Notes: a model not told the origin generated them from the letters alone. DNA of 64,000 nucleotides from Apium graveolens (GCF_009905375.1 NC_133649.1:228884102-228948101), one strand, 5' to 3'; counted from the stretch's first letter, positions 36,601 to 48,692 are shown. Translations and numbers: made by a program.

Positions 36601-37900
36601 AAATCTAGCAGGGAGTTCTCGGGTCCTAATATTATGAACAAAAGCAGTCTAAAGTAAATTGGACATTATGACGGCTATGTTTACGCGATTTCCCAAATTT
36701 TTACCATTCCAAATCATATCAATCCAACTACCAATCAACAACAACTCAAGATACACATCAATGCTACTGATTTCAGTCATAATAAGCTCAAGGATCTCAA
36801 TCCAATCATATATTATAACATCTCCAAATTCAACTAAACTACTTAACAATTAAGCTCGAATCATGCTTATCATTCAAATTACTACTCATCCATCCAAACC
36901 ATCTCCAAAATTCAACATTCAAACTTATTACTAAAGGGTGTGAAGATTTATACCTTCCTTGGGAGGTGTTAAGTTGCTAGGAAGCCTTAGGGAGCCTCCT
37001 ACAAGCTTGATCTTTCCAAAGAAATCAAGAACACAAAGTTAGGCTTTGAAGTTTCTAAAAGTCCGATTTAAAGAACTATAAAAATGATGGTCTTACCATG
37101 CTTATTTGGAAGAGACTTGTGAACAATAGTTGTAGGACATCTCAATACCTTTCCAACGAGCTATAGAACACAACATTTGAGTGAGTATTGAAGGAGATAT
37201 GGCAGTTTGAAGTTGCTGGGTTTGTTTTAGCCGAGAGCTTTCTTCTTGAAATGGGAAAGTCAACTTCTAATTTTTGTGTTTTATGATATTTGCTTGGTTG
37301 CTTCTCCTTTTTGGCCTTGGAAAATGTTTTAGCTTTTTACCATGGTAAATTTTAATGGCCCAAAATCAACCAACAAAACAAAACCCCTTGTCATGCTTAT
37401 GTCATCTTGCACATGTCATAATGCTTCCACTTGTCCACACCTTGTTGGTTTGATGACATCATCATCCCTAACCTCCTTGATTAACTCCTAATTGCTTGCC
37501 TAATGACCGCTGATCTGTTATCCGGTTCGCTTAACTTTCATTTCGTTTATCGTTTGAGGGATCATACCCGGGATCTTATTACTTAGGTTTCTTTAACCTT
37601 TCTCAATACATTATATTCCTTTCATGATCCTCTCTTATAATCCTTGAATTTAAATCCTTTTTATTCTGTTACCATATACTTAATTCTTTCTGTATCTGGT
37701 AGATTTTCGGGAAAAATCAAAGTGTTCGGAATTGGATTCTGACGATCTTTACATACACTTATATACCATATAGAGTACTAATAAAATCTCAGAATATCCA
37801 TAACAGAACCCCTACATAGTGTGGCATGAAAAGTTTTCTCATTCAGCAAAAACACTATTCATAAGGGTTTCAAAAATTTCCAAAAATTGGGGTTATTACA
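33697..37900 (-). repeat. 5' LTR of nested minus element (4204 bp)
   Basis: Near-identical copy of 23911-28118, including the tandem array (about 35469-35795) and a slightly longer TA run near 35845-35870. Confidence 0.92.
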
Positions 37901-37905
37901 TCTCT

Positions 37906-38500
37906 CAACTGTGACCTCGTGTGTATGCGAAGAAGGTAAAATATTAGCACAAATAAATGCATTCCATGCACGGGCATACCTGTTCATGGCGATCGCCGGA
38001 AAGTGACGATACTCATTAGTGCCGGTCCTGAAGGTCCAAACTGTGCCCGGTCGACAGAGAGTCGCACAAATCAAATCCAAGTCAAAATCCTCAGCAATCT
38101 TTTCATTTCAGTTCTCCTCCTCGGGTTTCCTCTCTCGCTGGCCAATGACACGGCGAATCGCCGCAGGGTGATAATCAACTGTCAGCCCTCGGACCACAGA
38201 AAACCCATTCTTTTCGGCCTTCGCGTTTGCGTAGAACTCGCGAACAACGCTCATCGGTACCGCCTCGGGTGACTCACAAAAAGCTATCCACCCCTTCTCT
38301 GCAATCATGGGCAGCAACTCACCATCCCTCCCTGATGGTAAAAACCCTCTTTCCTTCAGAATCGGCTTCTCCAACAGCCTAGTGTACTCCTCCTCCGCGG
38401 CTCTGTCAGTTAACCGAGGCCTTGCAGCAGTACCCCTTGATGAATCAGCAGTAGGAACTGTGCTGCTGCTGTCAATAGTGCGTGCTCTCTTGGGTGCCAT
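37906..38500 (-). pseudogene. Athila extra ORF, N-terminal half
   Basis: Starts MAPKRARTIDSSST at 38500 and continues through LLEKPILKERGFLP, GWIAFCESPEAVPMSVVREF and VDYHPAAIRRVIGQ to a TGA at 38108-38110. The same frame goes on as DLICATLCRPGTVW, RTGTNEYRHFPAIAMNRYA and HTHEVTVE until the nested element. The C-terminal half is at 23333-23905. It resembles the family often annotated as putative plant transposon protein (I believe Pfam PF20167), found in the 3' ORF position of Athila-type elements; I see no convincing signal peptide or envelope-like membrane segments here. Its own TATA-like box lies upstream at 38598. Two nonsense codons and the insertion disable it. Function is not known to me. 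Confidence 0.7.
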
Positions 38501-38595
38501 TTGATTCGTGAATAAAAGTGTGTAAGAACTGAGTTTTGGTGCTTGGGAGAGAGTTTAAGTGTAGGAAGTTTGTGGGAGATATGTAGGATAGGTGT

Positions 38596-38609
38596 ATGTA
38601 TATATAGGG
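38596..38609 (-). promoter_or_regulatory. TATA box upstream of Athila extra ORF
   Basis: Minus strand reads CCCTATATATACATAC, a strong plant TATA box, about 100 bp before the ORF ATG at 38500. It lies downstream (on the minus strand) of the GC palindrome array at 38761-38920, the same arrangement as in the LTR. It suggests a subgenomic transcript for the extra ORF. Confidence 0.5.
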
Positions 38610-38760
38610 TGTGGAGTAGGTTAAATTAGATTAGGAGTGGGGTTGAGGGATAAAATCATGGGGTAATGGGAAAAGAATTCGTGGGTTTATGGGCTGTGAT
38701 GGGTTTTTGTGTTTTTTTTTTTTTTCTGAACTGTAAAAAAAATTCTGGTACTCGACCCCT

Positions 38761-38920
38761 GAGCGGTCGCTCAGCGAAGCTGAGCGGGCTCTCAGCTTGC
38801 TGCGCGGTCGCTCAGCAAAGCTGAGCGGGCGCTCAGCAAAGCTGAGCGGGCGCTCAGCAAAGCTGAGCGGGCGCTCAGCTTGCTGAGCGGTCGCTCAGCA
38901 ATGCTGAGCGGGCGCTCAGG
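38761..38920. repeat. GC palindrome array in Athila internal region
   Basis: Tandem GAGCGGTCGCTCAGC and GCTGAGCGGGCGCTCAGC units, at least eight stems, each CTGAGCG or GAGCG around GG or GT with the complementary arm. It is closely related to the block in the Athila LTRs but longer. It lies between integrase and the extra ORF, flanked by T-runs. Confidence 0.9.
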
Positions 38921-39079
38921 GGGTCACTGAAATTTTTTTTTCAGCCCCTGTTTTGTGAATTTTTTTTTTGTGTTTTTGGATAGGTTATTAACTTCTAAGG
39001 GTTCCTGTAACAACAATTCATGGGTTGCCTCCCACGCAGCGCTTCTTTTTCGTCATTAGCTTGACGTTTCGTACCCTTC

Positions 39080-40087
39080 TCAAGTAGTCAACAAAATGGC
39101 ACTAACCACTTCTCGGTTTGCCATGTCCCCATAGTAGTGCTTCAAACGCTGACCGTTAACCTTGAATGCTTGGTCCGGATCATTCTCAAAAATTTCCACC
39201 GCTCCATGTGGAAACACAGTTTTGACGATAAAAGGCCCAGACCACCTCGATTTCAACTTCCCTGGAAAAAGTCGGAGCCGAGAGTTGAATAAGAGAACTT
39301 GTTGCCCCGACACAAATAACTTAGGATGTAGCTTCCTATCGTGCCACCTCTTCACCTTTTCCTTATACATTTTGTTATTCTCGTACGCTTGAAGTCAAAA
39401 TTCATCAAGTTCATTAAGCTGAAGCATTCTTTTCTTACCAGCTGCATCTAAATCCAGGTTCAACTTTTTCAATGCCCAGTAAGCCTTATGCTCAAGCTCC
39501 GCAGGTAGATGACATCCCTTACCGTACACCAACTGAAATGGGGACATACCAAGTGGAGTTTTGTATGCTGTTCTGTAAGCCCAAACAGCTTCATCGAGCT
39601 TTAAAGACCAATCCTTCCTTGACGGACAAACAACCTTCTCTAGAATGCGCTTTATCTCTCTGTTAGACACTTCCGCTTGACCATTTGCTTGCGGATGATA
39701 GGCAGTAGCTAGTCGATGATTCACATTATAACGCTGTATCATAGAAGTGAACTTACAGTTGTAGAAATGCGATCCTTCATCACTTATGATTACCCGAGGT
39801 GTTCCAAACCTTATGAAAATTTGCTTATGAAGAAAATTTAGCACTGCCTTTGCATCATTTGTCGGTAAAGCTTTAACTTTGACCTATTTTGAGACATAAT
39901 CGACTGCCAGCAAGATGTACAGATTATTGCAAGACGAGATAAAAGGCCCCATAAAATCGATTCCCCAAACATCAAAGACCTCGACTTCAAGCATCACATT
40001 TAATGGCATCTCATCCTTCCTTGTCAAATTTCCCACTCTTTGGCAATGATCACACCTTAAAACAAATTGATGAGCATCCTTGAACAA
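39080..40087 (-). pseudogene. Athila integrase
   Basis: Minus frames 39884-40087, 39395-39844 and 39080-39370. Visible: the zinc finger end (RCDHCQRVG), WGIDFMGPF (first catalytic Asp), ISDEGSHF (second Asp), YHPQANGQAEVSNREIKR (Glu region), and a C-terminal domain with [10 protein letters not shown] and [20 protein letters not shown] at about 39884 and a TGA at about 39395 break it. It ends at a stop at 39080 without a chromodomain, as expected for Athila. Confidence 0.9.
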
Positions 40088-41019
40088 AGTAGGCCAAAAA
40101 AAACCTGCTTGCAGAATACGAGCTGCCGTCTTCTCACCACCATAGTGTCCACCATAAACCGTGGAATGGCAGTCTCGTAATATCCCCTCCGTCTCACAGA
40201 ACGGGATACATCTCCTGATGATCTGGTCAGATCCTGTCTAAACAAATATGGTTCATCCCACATATACCACTTCACCTCATGCAGAAACTTCTTCTTTTGA
40301 GCGGATGTCAAATTAGGAGGCATTACATTGCTGACGAGATAGTTTACAATATCTGCAAACCATGGTTCTTCCTCCTGAATTGCAAACAACTGCTCATCTG
40401 GAAAAGATTCATTGATTAACGTCCTATCTTGTGAAGTAGAATCGGGATTCTCCAACCTAGAGAGATGGTCAGCTACTTGATTCTCAGTACCTTTTCTATC
40501 CTTGATCTCTAACTCAAATTCCTGAAGTAAAAGCACCCAACGAATGAGTCTCAGCTTCGAATCTTTCTTGGAAACCAGATAGCGAATAGCCGCATGATCA
40601 GTGAATACTGTTACTTTCGTACCAAGTAGATAAGATCGAAATTTCTTGAAACCAAAGACTATATCCAAAAGCTCCTTCTCAGTAGTGGTGTAGTTCAATT
40701 GGGCCCCATTTAAAGTCTTACTCGCATAGTAGACCACATGGAAGAGATTTTTCTTGCGCTGTCCCAGAACTGCACCTACCGCATAATCACTCGCATCACA
40801 CATCATCTCAAACGGTTCTGTCCAATCTGGTGCTGTAATAACTGGTGCAGTGATCAAACTCTTCTTGAGAGTCTCGAATGCTGCCAAACATTCATCATCA
40901 AATTTGAAAAGCACATCTTTCTCAAGCAAATTGCACAACGGCTTAGATATCTTTGAAAAGTCCTTGATGAATCGCCGATAAAAACCCGCATGACCAAGAA
41001 AACTACGGATTCCTTTCAC
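40057..41019 (-). pseudogene. Athila RT thumb, RNase H and integrase N-terminus
   Basis: Frame begins [20 protein letters not shown] and passes [32 protein letters not shown] and TDHAAIRYL to [11 protein letters not shown], a typical gypsy RNase H with the linker. It is out of frame with the RT upstream (break near 41020), and shifts again near 40250-40200 before the zinc finger. Antisense ORFs over this stretch are shadows. Confidence 0.9.
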
Positions 41020-42710
41020 AGAGTGAGGTGGGGAAGATTTTCAATGACTCCCACCTTGGCCTTGTCCACCTCCAGACCCTTGTTAGAGACCTTATGCCCA
41101 AGAATAATGCCTTCACGCACCATAAAATGACATTTCTCCCAATTGAGCACCAAATTAGTTTCCACGCATCTTTTGAGTACGGCGCGCAGATTATTCAAAC
41201 ATTCATCATATGAATGTCCAAAGACGGAGAAGTCGTCCATGAACACTTCGACGTTATTTCCAATCATGTCAGAGAATATAGCCATCATACATCTCTGAAA
41301 AGTGTCCGGGGCGCCACATAACCCAAACGAAACTCTGCGAAAAGCAAACGTGCCAAATGGACAAGTGAAGGTAGTCTTTTCCTGATCCTCTGGTGCAATA
41401 CAAATCTGATTATACCCTGAATAACCATCCAGAAGACAAAAATACTCATGACCCGCCAACCTGTCAAGCATCTGATCAATAAATGGAAGAGGGAAGTGAT
41501 CCTTCCTTGTGGCTTTGTTCAATTTTCTATAATCCATGCATACTCTCCATCCTGTAACTGTTTGAGTGGGGATGAGCTCATTCTTTTCATTTGCAACCAC
41601 AGTGATACCTCCTTTCTTAGGTACACATTGTACGGGGCTCACCCACGAGCTGTCAGAAATAGGATAAATGATGCCTGCATCCAGCCATTTCAGAATTTCT
41701 TTCTTCACCACCTCCTTCATGATGAGATTCAGTCTTCGCTGCTGTTCCACAGTTGGCTTACTACCTTCCTCTAGCAGAATTTTATGCATACAATATGAAG
41801 GACTTATCCCCTTGATGTCTGCTATGGTCCATCCAATAGCCGATTTGAATTTTCTCAAAATCCTTAAGAGCTTGTCTTCCTCACTACCTGAAAGGTCAGA
41901 TGAAATAATAACAGGTAACGTAGATGAATCACCTAAAAAAGCATACCTCAAGTGTTCAGGTAATGGCTTGAGCTCCAAGGTAGGTGCTTCCTCTATTGAT
42001 GGTTTGAGCTTTCCTTCAGCATTCTTAAGGTCAGAAGTACCCAGAGATTCAAACGGCATGTCCAGCTTTCGCTTCCAGGGAGAAGCGTTCAGATATTGTA
42101 ATTGCTCGTTGCCATCTTCATCATCGCTGTCAAAATCCCCCACTAAGGCCTTTTCCAATGCATAAGACATTAACATGTGATCGAGTTCCGAAGTAATCGC
42201 AGAATCAATCACATCTACTTTTAAGCACTCCTCATCTTCTGTAGGGAATTTCATTGCCTTGAATACGTTGAAGGTCACATCCTGCTCTTGTACCCGCATA
42301 GTAAGTTCACCTTTTTGCACATCTATCAAGGTACGGCCAGTAGCCAAGAAAGGTCTTCCCAAGATTATGGGAATCTTCTTATCTTCCTCAAAATTCAGAA
42401 TAACAAAATCTGCAGGAAAGAAGAGCTTATCCACCTTGACGAGCACATCCTCCACTATGCCCCTTGGATAAGTAATGGAACGATCAGCCAATTGTAGAGA
42501 CATGTATGTGGGTTTTGGATCAGGCAGATCCAACTTTTTAAAGATCGACAACGGCATCAGATTAATGCTTGCTCCCAAATCACAAAGGCACTTGTCAAAA
42601 GTCAGATTGCCAATGGTGCAAGGAATGGTGAAGCTTCCTGGATCTTTCAGTTTTGGTGGTAACTTTTGTTGCAGAACAGCGCTGCATTCTTCCGTGAGAG
42701 CAACGGTTTC
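41016..42710 (-). pseudogene. Athila protease and reverse transcriptase
   Basis: Minus frame continuing the gag-protease reading interrupted by the copia element. Protease motif CDLGASINLMPLSIF with the catalytic Asp near 42580 and PIILGRPFLATG downstream; RT with CMDYRKLNKATRKDHFPLPF, LLDGYSGYNQI and the active site FMDDFSVFG near 41240. It runs open for about 560 codons, the longest surviving coding stretch of this element, and ends by frameshift near 41020. Confidence 0.92.
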
Positions 42711-42715
42711 AAGGT

Positions 42716-44044
42716 TGTTAGGTCCCAATGTGTTTGTAGAAGAGGGGTTGAATACAAACAGTACCGAATAATCGAATTAAATGCGGAATAAAAAAATTGA
42801 AACAAAATTCAAGTTAAATAAAAATATTATTAAACTTGAAAGGTGTTACAACAAATGTATCGATTACAAGGAATTAATCTCAAATTAATTATCACAAATC
42901 TAGAATAAATTCGACATAAACTTTTTCTATTTTTGTAATAAAAAAGATTCAAATGCTAAACGCAATTTGAGATTTAGTTCTAGGGATTTTGATCCGCTAG
43001 ATAGTTACACAAGAACAAGATAATGATTTCTAGTGGTTTGGATTTAACTTTACTAGCTAGAAATTGTGATCTTAATTTTAGCAGAGAAGATATGATATAT
43101 TTTTCAGCTTCTGCTTTTCTTTGTTCTTGAACTGTTTTTCGGATGGGTGATTGACTTCTGTTGCTTCTGTTGTTTAAATAATAAAACAACCACCTGATTT
43201 ATTGGCAAGACAATCCTTTTAGCTCAGCAAGACAATCCATTGAGCTAGCAAGACAATCCATTGAGCTAGCAAGACTTTCGGTGAGACTATTGATTGAACT
43301 AGCAAGACAATCAGAATGAACTGGAAAGACAATCCTCCTCCCAGTGTAACTTTCGGTATGATAATTGAAATGACTTGGCATGACAATCGGTATGACAATC
43401 CAGATTGTCATGCTAGTTCATTTTCAATTGTCTTGCTGATTTAAACTGATTTTAATCCAAAAACAATTCTGAAAAATCTTAATATTAATTCATAATTAAT
43501 TAATCAATTAATTCAATTAATAAATAAATTAATCTTTGCAGATATAATTTATTTTCTTAATTAAATTATATGACTTAATTAATTAATAGAGAATTAATAC
43601 TACTCTTGAACTACAACCATTCTTCTGTAAATCTTCTGAAAATTACTGAAAATTATGAATCAATTCCACCACTTCAATGTTGACACTCGATGTACTGTCT
43701 GGTTCATGAGTGACTAACTTCCGTGACGTTTCTTCATGTCTTGACTTTGATACTTGAGTTTCTTCAGATTAAATCCTTGTAATTATCTGATACCCTGACG
43801 AGATCTCTGTCACTTGATTAAATCCACAACCTTGATTTATATCACTGAGGCTTGATCAATTTCTTGAACTTCTTCCAGTGAATTAATTCCTCAAGTCTGT
43901 AGATGAACCTTGTTTCTGAATCCTTTGACAGATGTTACTTAGCGAGATCTCTTTGACGGTAGATCCACTATTTACTTATTACATTCTTATTTGAGTTGAG
44001 TTAAATCCTCGAATATACAAATAGGCTATGACATATGCCTTACA
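42716..44044 (-). repeat. Copia 3' LTR (1329 bp)
   Basis: About 15 substitutions versus the other LTR by hand count (about 1.1 percent). It contains a short minisatellite at 43204-43312 (GCAAGACAATCCATTGAG repeats). Confidence 0.92.
43204..43312. repeat. Minisatellite in copia LTR
   Basis: About four to five copies of a 21-bp motif containing GCAAGACAATCC and ATTGAGCTA, some decayed. The same array is at about 49196-49304 in the other LTR. Confidence 0.7.
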
Positions 44045-44575
44045 ATCTCCCCCTATTTGTTTGTTAGACAATAACACACAAATACCTAGAGGATAACTCA
44101 ACTAACAAATAAGAAAAAGATATAAACAGAAATGCAAAGTAAATAGCAGAAAAGTTCTGGATGACATTTAACCTTTTCCAGATTCCAAGTAAATGTTCCT
44201 CTAGACGGAACATATCTTCAAGTAGTTTCATCTTCTTCTGTACAACCACATTTCCTGTTGAGAAGTGCATATCTGTCTTGCTTCTCCCCCTATGAGAATC
44301 AACTGATTAAAGAAGATCATCTTAGTTTACCACCTCTCCCGTACAATAGGATCCGCAGATAAAAACCAATGGTACTCCCCTTTTGAAAACAGCTTCTTCC
44401 CTTACTAGAAAATCACCTTGTGTTTACCACCTCTCCCGTACAATAGGATCCGTAGTTACAAACAACAATGGTGTGGTGTAGTGTACATGTAGGATCGTTT
44501 TCTTCCTCCCTGCTATTTCTCCCCCTTAGTTGAGGAATCCTCCAAACTATTACTTAAGCTTTTATCTCCCCCTTA
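44045..44575 (-). other. Multiple polypurine tracts before the 3' LTR
   Basis: TCTCCCCCT (minus AGGGGGAGA) occurs at 44047, 44283, 44518 and 44565; the first touches the LTR and is the likely functional primer. Between them a block with ACCACCTCTCCCGTACAATA occurs twice (about 44329 and 44426). Sireviruses are known for repeated polypurine tracts in this region. Confidence 0.75.
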
Positions 44576-46137
44576 AAGAAGGAATGTATGCCGTCGTCTG
44601 AAAGAGTTCTCATATATCACTTGGTTGGAAAAGAAATAACAAGTAGTTTCTCTTTCTTCCTCACTGTGAGTGTGTGATTCTGTTTAGTGTACCTCACATG
44701 TGTTTCGCTCTTCTCTCCACTCGTGTTTACACTCATTCTCACAAGTGTATCACTCTTCTCTCATAGCTCCATAATCCAGCTGTACCTGCAAGGAAAATCA
44801 CCTTAGCCATCCTTAAGGAGGTCACAGGTGGTGCAATGGGAGTTCATAAATCCCCATCCTTGTTAAACTCGTCAGATGAATCTGAGTCATAATCTACAAG
44901 TTGCTAGTTTCCCTTTTAGGGTTCCAGATTTGAATTCTGGGAAGGTAAACAATGATCCAACGAATTTAGCATAAAGATCAAAGTTCCCTTCTAATGTCTG
45001 TGAAGACATTTTCTTGTGACTCATCAGGTAATATCTGAATCATTGTCAACAAGTTGCCGATCTGCACCTATGTCAGATCCACTATCCGCAGATGCATCCA
45101 GGGGATTTAAGCCTGGGGAGGTAGACACTGACCACTGACATATGGCTTTTGGATCAGTATCCTCTCCTAAAACCTGTAAAGGCAATTGGTCCACTAACGA
45201 ACCTTGAATAATCGAATCTGACCTTAAAATGGTCGAAACTCTTGTTTCCGTCAACTCATCCTTTGTGTGTGTAACCTCTCCTTGTGCATCAAGAATTGTT
45301 TATGTTTGAAGTGGTGACACTACATCGGATGCCTTGGCCGACAGGCAAAATTTAATAGACGCACCCTGTTGAGAGAATGAATCTAGTAACTGTTTTTGTG
45401 CCTTTTCAGCCATTACATCTTTTTTTTAGAAGATATATGGGGGCTAGCAGTTGTCTCGGTTTAAATACTACTCATCTATGTAGGAGACAGAGCTACTGGG
45501 TTGACTACCGAACCTTCCTTATGTGGTGCACTAAGGCACTATCTCCCTCACGCTCATTCATACTATATTTAGTGGTAAGAGAGTGTTGGTTGGTTCTGTT
45601 TCTGTGTTTGTCTTTACAGTCTGGGATAGATGTTGTGGGTTTTTAACCTCATGACTGTCAATGAAAGAAAGTCATTGGAGACTGAACCTCTAACACGGCA
45701 TATATGGTAATAGAGAGAAAATGATTTACAATAGTGATTTCAAAAGATTTTACATGAAATAAGAAATCACTAATGTAGAAAGAAGTTTGATTTTGTTTTT
45801 CAATATGAATGAGTTTTTGATAAAACATTGATCACTTAGGGTAAAGTCTAAGTAATTCTCATTCATGTCAAAAGCTTACAAATATCTACAACATAATGTT
45901 AACAACATATCATTGACCAATACTTGTCAAGTACTTTAGATACTAATTGTTATGTTGCATTAAATTTAAAATAAAATAAAATAAAAATAAAATAAATAAA
46001 AATAATAATACAATACAAATAATAATAATAAAAACAAATATCAATGAATTAAATACCAAATATCTATCAACAAGATATCAGCATTCAATTTCATATATCA
46101 TACAATATTTACAATTACAGAAAATACAAATAAAAAC
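44576..46137 (-). other. Copia internal region lacking pol
   Basis: No integrase, RT or RNase H reading can be found. Two diverged copies of an acidic segment (around 44880-45000 and 45030-45250) encode related minus-strand peptides (QLVDYDSDSSDEF and RQLVDNDSDIT). An A/T simple-repeat stretch lies at about 45965-46045. The readable minus ORF at 45024-45254 has no known domain. Confidence 0.55.
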
Positions 46138-46338
46138 TTATATAAATATAGCAAAAATATAGAAACTATTTACAAGTTCAATGATAACATTACCAGCTTG
46201 CAAACAGCCATATCCCTCGGATAAACCTTTGCTGTTATCTCCAAAGGTAACCATGGGGCCAGCTTTCTCAACCACATTTGATAGAAGGGCTCTATCTCCG
46301 GTCATATGTCTTGATGATCCACTGTCAAGAATCCACAC
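46138..46338 (-). pseudogene. Truncated copia protease
   Basis: MWILDSGSSRHMTGDRALLS followed by MVTFGDNSKG and GNVIIELV is the copia aspartic protease start, with the catalytic DSG. It stops where the rest of pol should follow. It lies just downstream of gag, in another frame from the gag end. Confidence 0.8.
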
Positions 46339-46378
46339 TACCGGTTATACCTGTTTAATGCCCTGCACTACAAATGGA

Positions 46379-48517
46379 TTAGACCTTCTTCGGAACCCAA
46401 ACTTGGTTGGGCCCGACATACTTGTAGAATTGTCCTTTGTCAGGTAAAACAACATTTTTAATTTTAATTGTCTCAACTTTCTCAATGACTGAACATTTGA
46501 CCTTGTAAACAGCCTTAACAAATTTCTGTTTAAGCTTAGGCACAAATGTCTCCTTTCTAGCCTTAGAAGGACTGACAGTCTTAGACCTATCATGCTTCTT
46601 GTTATTCACATGCTGACGAGGAGTAGTCTTATCATTAGAAACATGCTTACCATTAAAATAAGCATACATCATATTAAAAGCACAAGACTTACAATTAGAA
46701 ACACCACATGCTTTATGAGAGTGATTAACAACAGGCAATTTATGCATGGTAGACATGGCATTTTTGTTATCCAACTCATGTGTGTCTGAGTTAGTCTCAG
46801 TTGCTTTCACAACTTTGACTGGAATTTTCGACACACTTGACTTGGAAACAACCTTCTCATTAGCAAGATCTTCAACACGTATTTCTTCTTGAATAACAGA
46901 AGAGGTCGCATCAAATGGTTCAGCAATTGATGGTTTATAGAGGGGTTCATCAACACCCTTAAGCACATGTGGTACTTCCCTCCCTTTAGCACATACACGA
47001 GGAGGGGAGTTTATGCCTAATTCTCCAATAGCAATATTGTAATCATAACCTATTCCAGATGTTTGATTAACAGATTGCTTACTGTAGAACTCTTTAGCCT
47101 TCGAACAAGAATTGAAGTAGGCTCTAACCTTAGTCTCAAGACCGGTGATCTTGTCTTTGAGAATAGTTTCGAGTTTTCTATAACAGTCAACTCTATTCTC
47201 TAGAAAAGATACTTGTTCTTTTAATTTGTCTTGATTAATGTTCACAAGTCTTAATTCATTGACCTCTTTCTCAAGGTCTGTGATCTGTAAACTTAACAGT
47301 TCATTATCACGACGTGCACAATCTAAGTTACCTCTTAGATGATAAACCATTTCAGCATCAGAAAGTTTTACCTCTATTCTTGACGATGAAGCTTTTCCAT
47401 CAATAGCCATAAGAGCAAGATTTCCTTCATCTTCATCTTCACTGTCAGTATCATCCCAGCTTCTTCCCTTTGCTAGATAAGCCCTTTCAGAGTTCTTTCT
47501 TACTTGCTTTGGCTTCCTACATTCTGTGGCAAAGTGTCCCAACTCATTGCAGTTATAGCATCTAATGGTGCTCCGATCAACCATCCCTGTTTTGTATCCA
47601 CCACTGCTGGTGTTAGAGGATGAAGATCCACCTTTCTGGAATTTGTTGTAGTTGGACTTGTACTTAAGCTTGGGATTCCTCTTGAATCTGACATGGGAGA
47701 ATCTCTTGACAATTTGGGCCATTGACTCGTCTTCCAATTGCTCTAGCTCTTCCAAGGAATAAAAATCATCACTTGATTGATTTGTAGTAGGAGGATCATA
47801 TTCTGCTACTAACATATTTTCCTCAGCCTTGGAATACTGTACCATTCTCTCCAATTGTTGAGATTGCTGTTGTTGTTGACCTTCAGCTACAAGTGCAGTA
47901 GATGTGCTGACCATTCTATCCTTCCCGTAGACTTCCTTCTGTTGAATCTGCTCCAACTCATAGGTTTTTAACACTCCATAGAGCCTGTCCAAAGAAATCT
48001 CACTCAGATCTCTAGCTTCTCTAATGGCAGTGATTCTATGTTCAAGATGAGTTGGCAGTGTTAAAAGGAACTTTTTGTTGACCTCCCTGATTGAATAATA
48101 TTTCCCATTTATGTTCAGGTTGTTGATCAACGCATTGTACCTCTCAAACACTTCAGTAATTCCTTCTCCTGGATTTGATTTAAAATATTCATACTCAGAG
48201 GTTAGGATCTCCAACTTGTTCTCCCTAACTTCCTCTGTGCCTTCATTGATCACCTCAATAGTTTCCCACATATGTTTGGAATTTTTACAGTTCATCACAT
48301 GTCTGTTCATCAAGGGATCAAGGGAATCAATTAAAATTAACTGAAGGCTGGCATCCAAGGAGGCTTCATCTTTTTCAGCAGGAGAAAAATCCTCAGGATC
48401 TTTAGGATAAGTTCTGGCTTTGGTGATCACAACATCATCTACTATCACCTCCGGTTCAATAACCATCGGAGTTCTTATCCCCTTCTTTAACAAGTTTGAA
48501 TAATTGGTATTTGCCAC
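46379..48517 (-). CDS. Copia Gag (712 residues), open
   Basis: One unbroken minus frame from MANTNYSNLLKKG to a stop at 46379. It carries the UBN2-type copia gag core (SLDPLMNRHVMNCKNSKHMW, then EYEYFKSNPGEGITEVFERY and LLTLPTHLEHRITAIREARD), a Gln-rich stretch, a CCHC zinc knuckle CYNCNELGHFATEC near residue 318, and a long C-terminal part with coiled-coil-like Leu repeats (LQITDLEKEVNELRLV). Such a long tail after the knuckle is typical of Sireviruses. It is the only intact full gag in the window, so this pol-less element may keep packaging function and borrow enzymes from a relative. Confidence 0.85.
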   Translation of the reverse strand: MANTNYSNLLKKGIRTPMVIEPEVIVDDVVITKARTYPKDPEDFSPAEKDEASLDASLQLILIDSLDPLMNRHVMNCKNSKHMWETIEVINEGTEEVRENKLEILTSEYEYFKSNPGEGITEVFERYNALINNLNINGKYYSIREVNKKFLLTLPTHLEHRITAIREARDLSEISLDRLYGVLKTYELEQIQQKEVYGKDRMVSTSTALVAEGQQQQQSQQLERMVQYSKAEENMLVAEYDPPTTNQSSDDFYSLEELEQLEDESMAQIVKRFSHVRFKRNPKLKYKSNYNKFQKGGSSSSNTSSGGYKTGMVDRSTIRCYNCNELGHFATECRKPKQVRKNSERAYLAKGRSWDDTDSEDEDEGNLALMAIDGKASSSRIEVKLSDAEMVYHLRGNLDCARRDNELLSLQITDLEKEVNELRLVNINQDKLKEQVSFLENRVDCYRKLETILKDKITGLETKVRAYFNSCSKAKEFYSKQSVNQTSGIGYDYNIAIGELGINSPPRVCAKGREVPHVLKGVDEPLYKPSIAEPFDATSSVIQEEIRVEDLANEKVVSKSSVSKIPVKVVKATETNSDTHELDNKNAMSTMHKLPVVNHSHKACGVSNCKSCAFNMMYAYFNGKHVSNDKTTPRQHVNNKKHDRSKTVSPSKARKETFVPKLKQKFVKAVYKVKCSVIEKVETIKIKNVVLPDKGQFYKYVGPNQVWVPKKV

Positions 48518-48692
48518 TTATAAAAATAAGAGCATCTTCTTCTTCCACATAATATAATTCTCTTTATCAAATTATGGAATTTTAACGGTTCCAACTTTTT
48601 GTGAAGTCATTATGAATTTTTGAATGAATAAAAATTTAAGGAGTTGAAAAATCACAAAAGTCTAGGATCTTGATTTGTTCGTTAATCAGAAG

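Larger units (their letters stand above)
23911..37900 (-). mobile_element. Tekay-like Ty3/gypsy element with 4.2-kb LTRs, interior scrambled
   Basis: LTRs at 23911-28118 and 33697-37900 with TG...CA ends and perfect TSD TCTCT (23906-23910 and 37901-37905). It is oriented minus: the Met-tRNA primer site lies beside the right LTR and the polypurine tract beside the left. The LTRs differ by only a few dozen positions. The 5.6-kb interior is a heavily mutated patchwork: RNase H and integrase-N pieces come before gag-like pieces, and an integrase-C/chromodomain remnant is near the 3' end. It splits the Athila extra ORF. Confidence 0.9.

Noticed and set aside
38003..38272. Plus-strand ORF opposite the extra ORF
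   Set aside because: Antisense shadow of the minus frame.
41668..42165. 165-codon plus ORF opposite the Athila RT, and others antisense to pol
   Set aside because: Shadow of the real minus-strand protease/RT frame.
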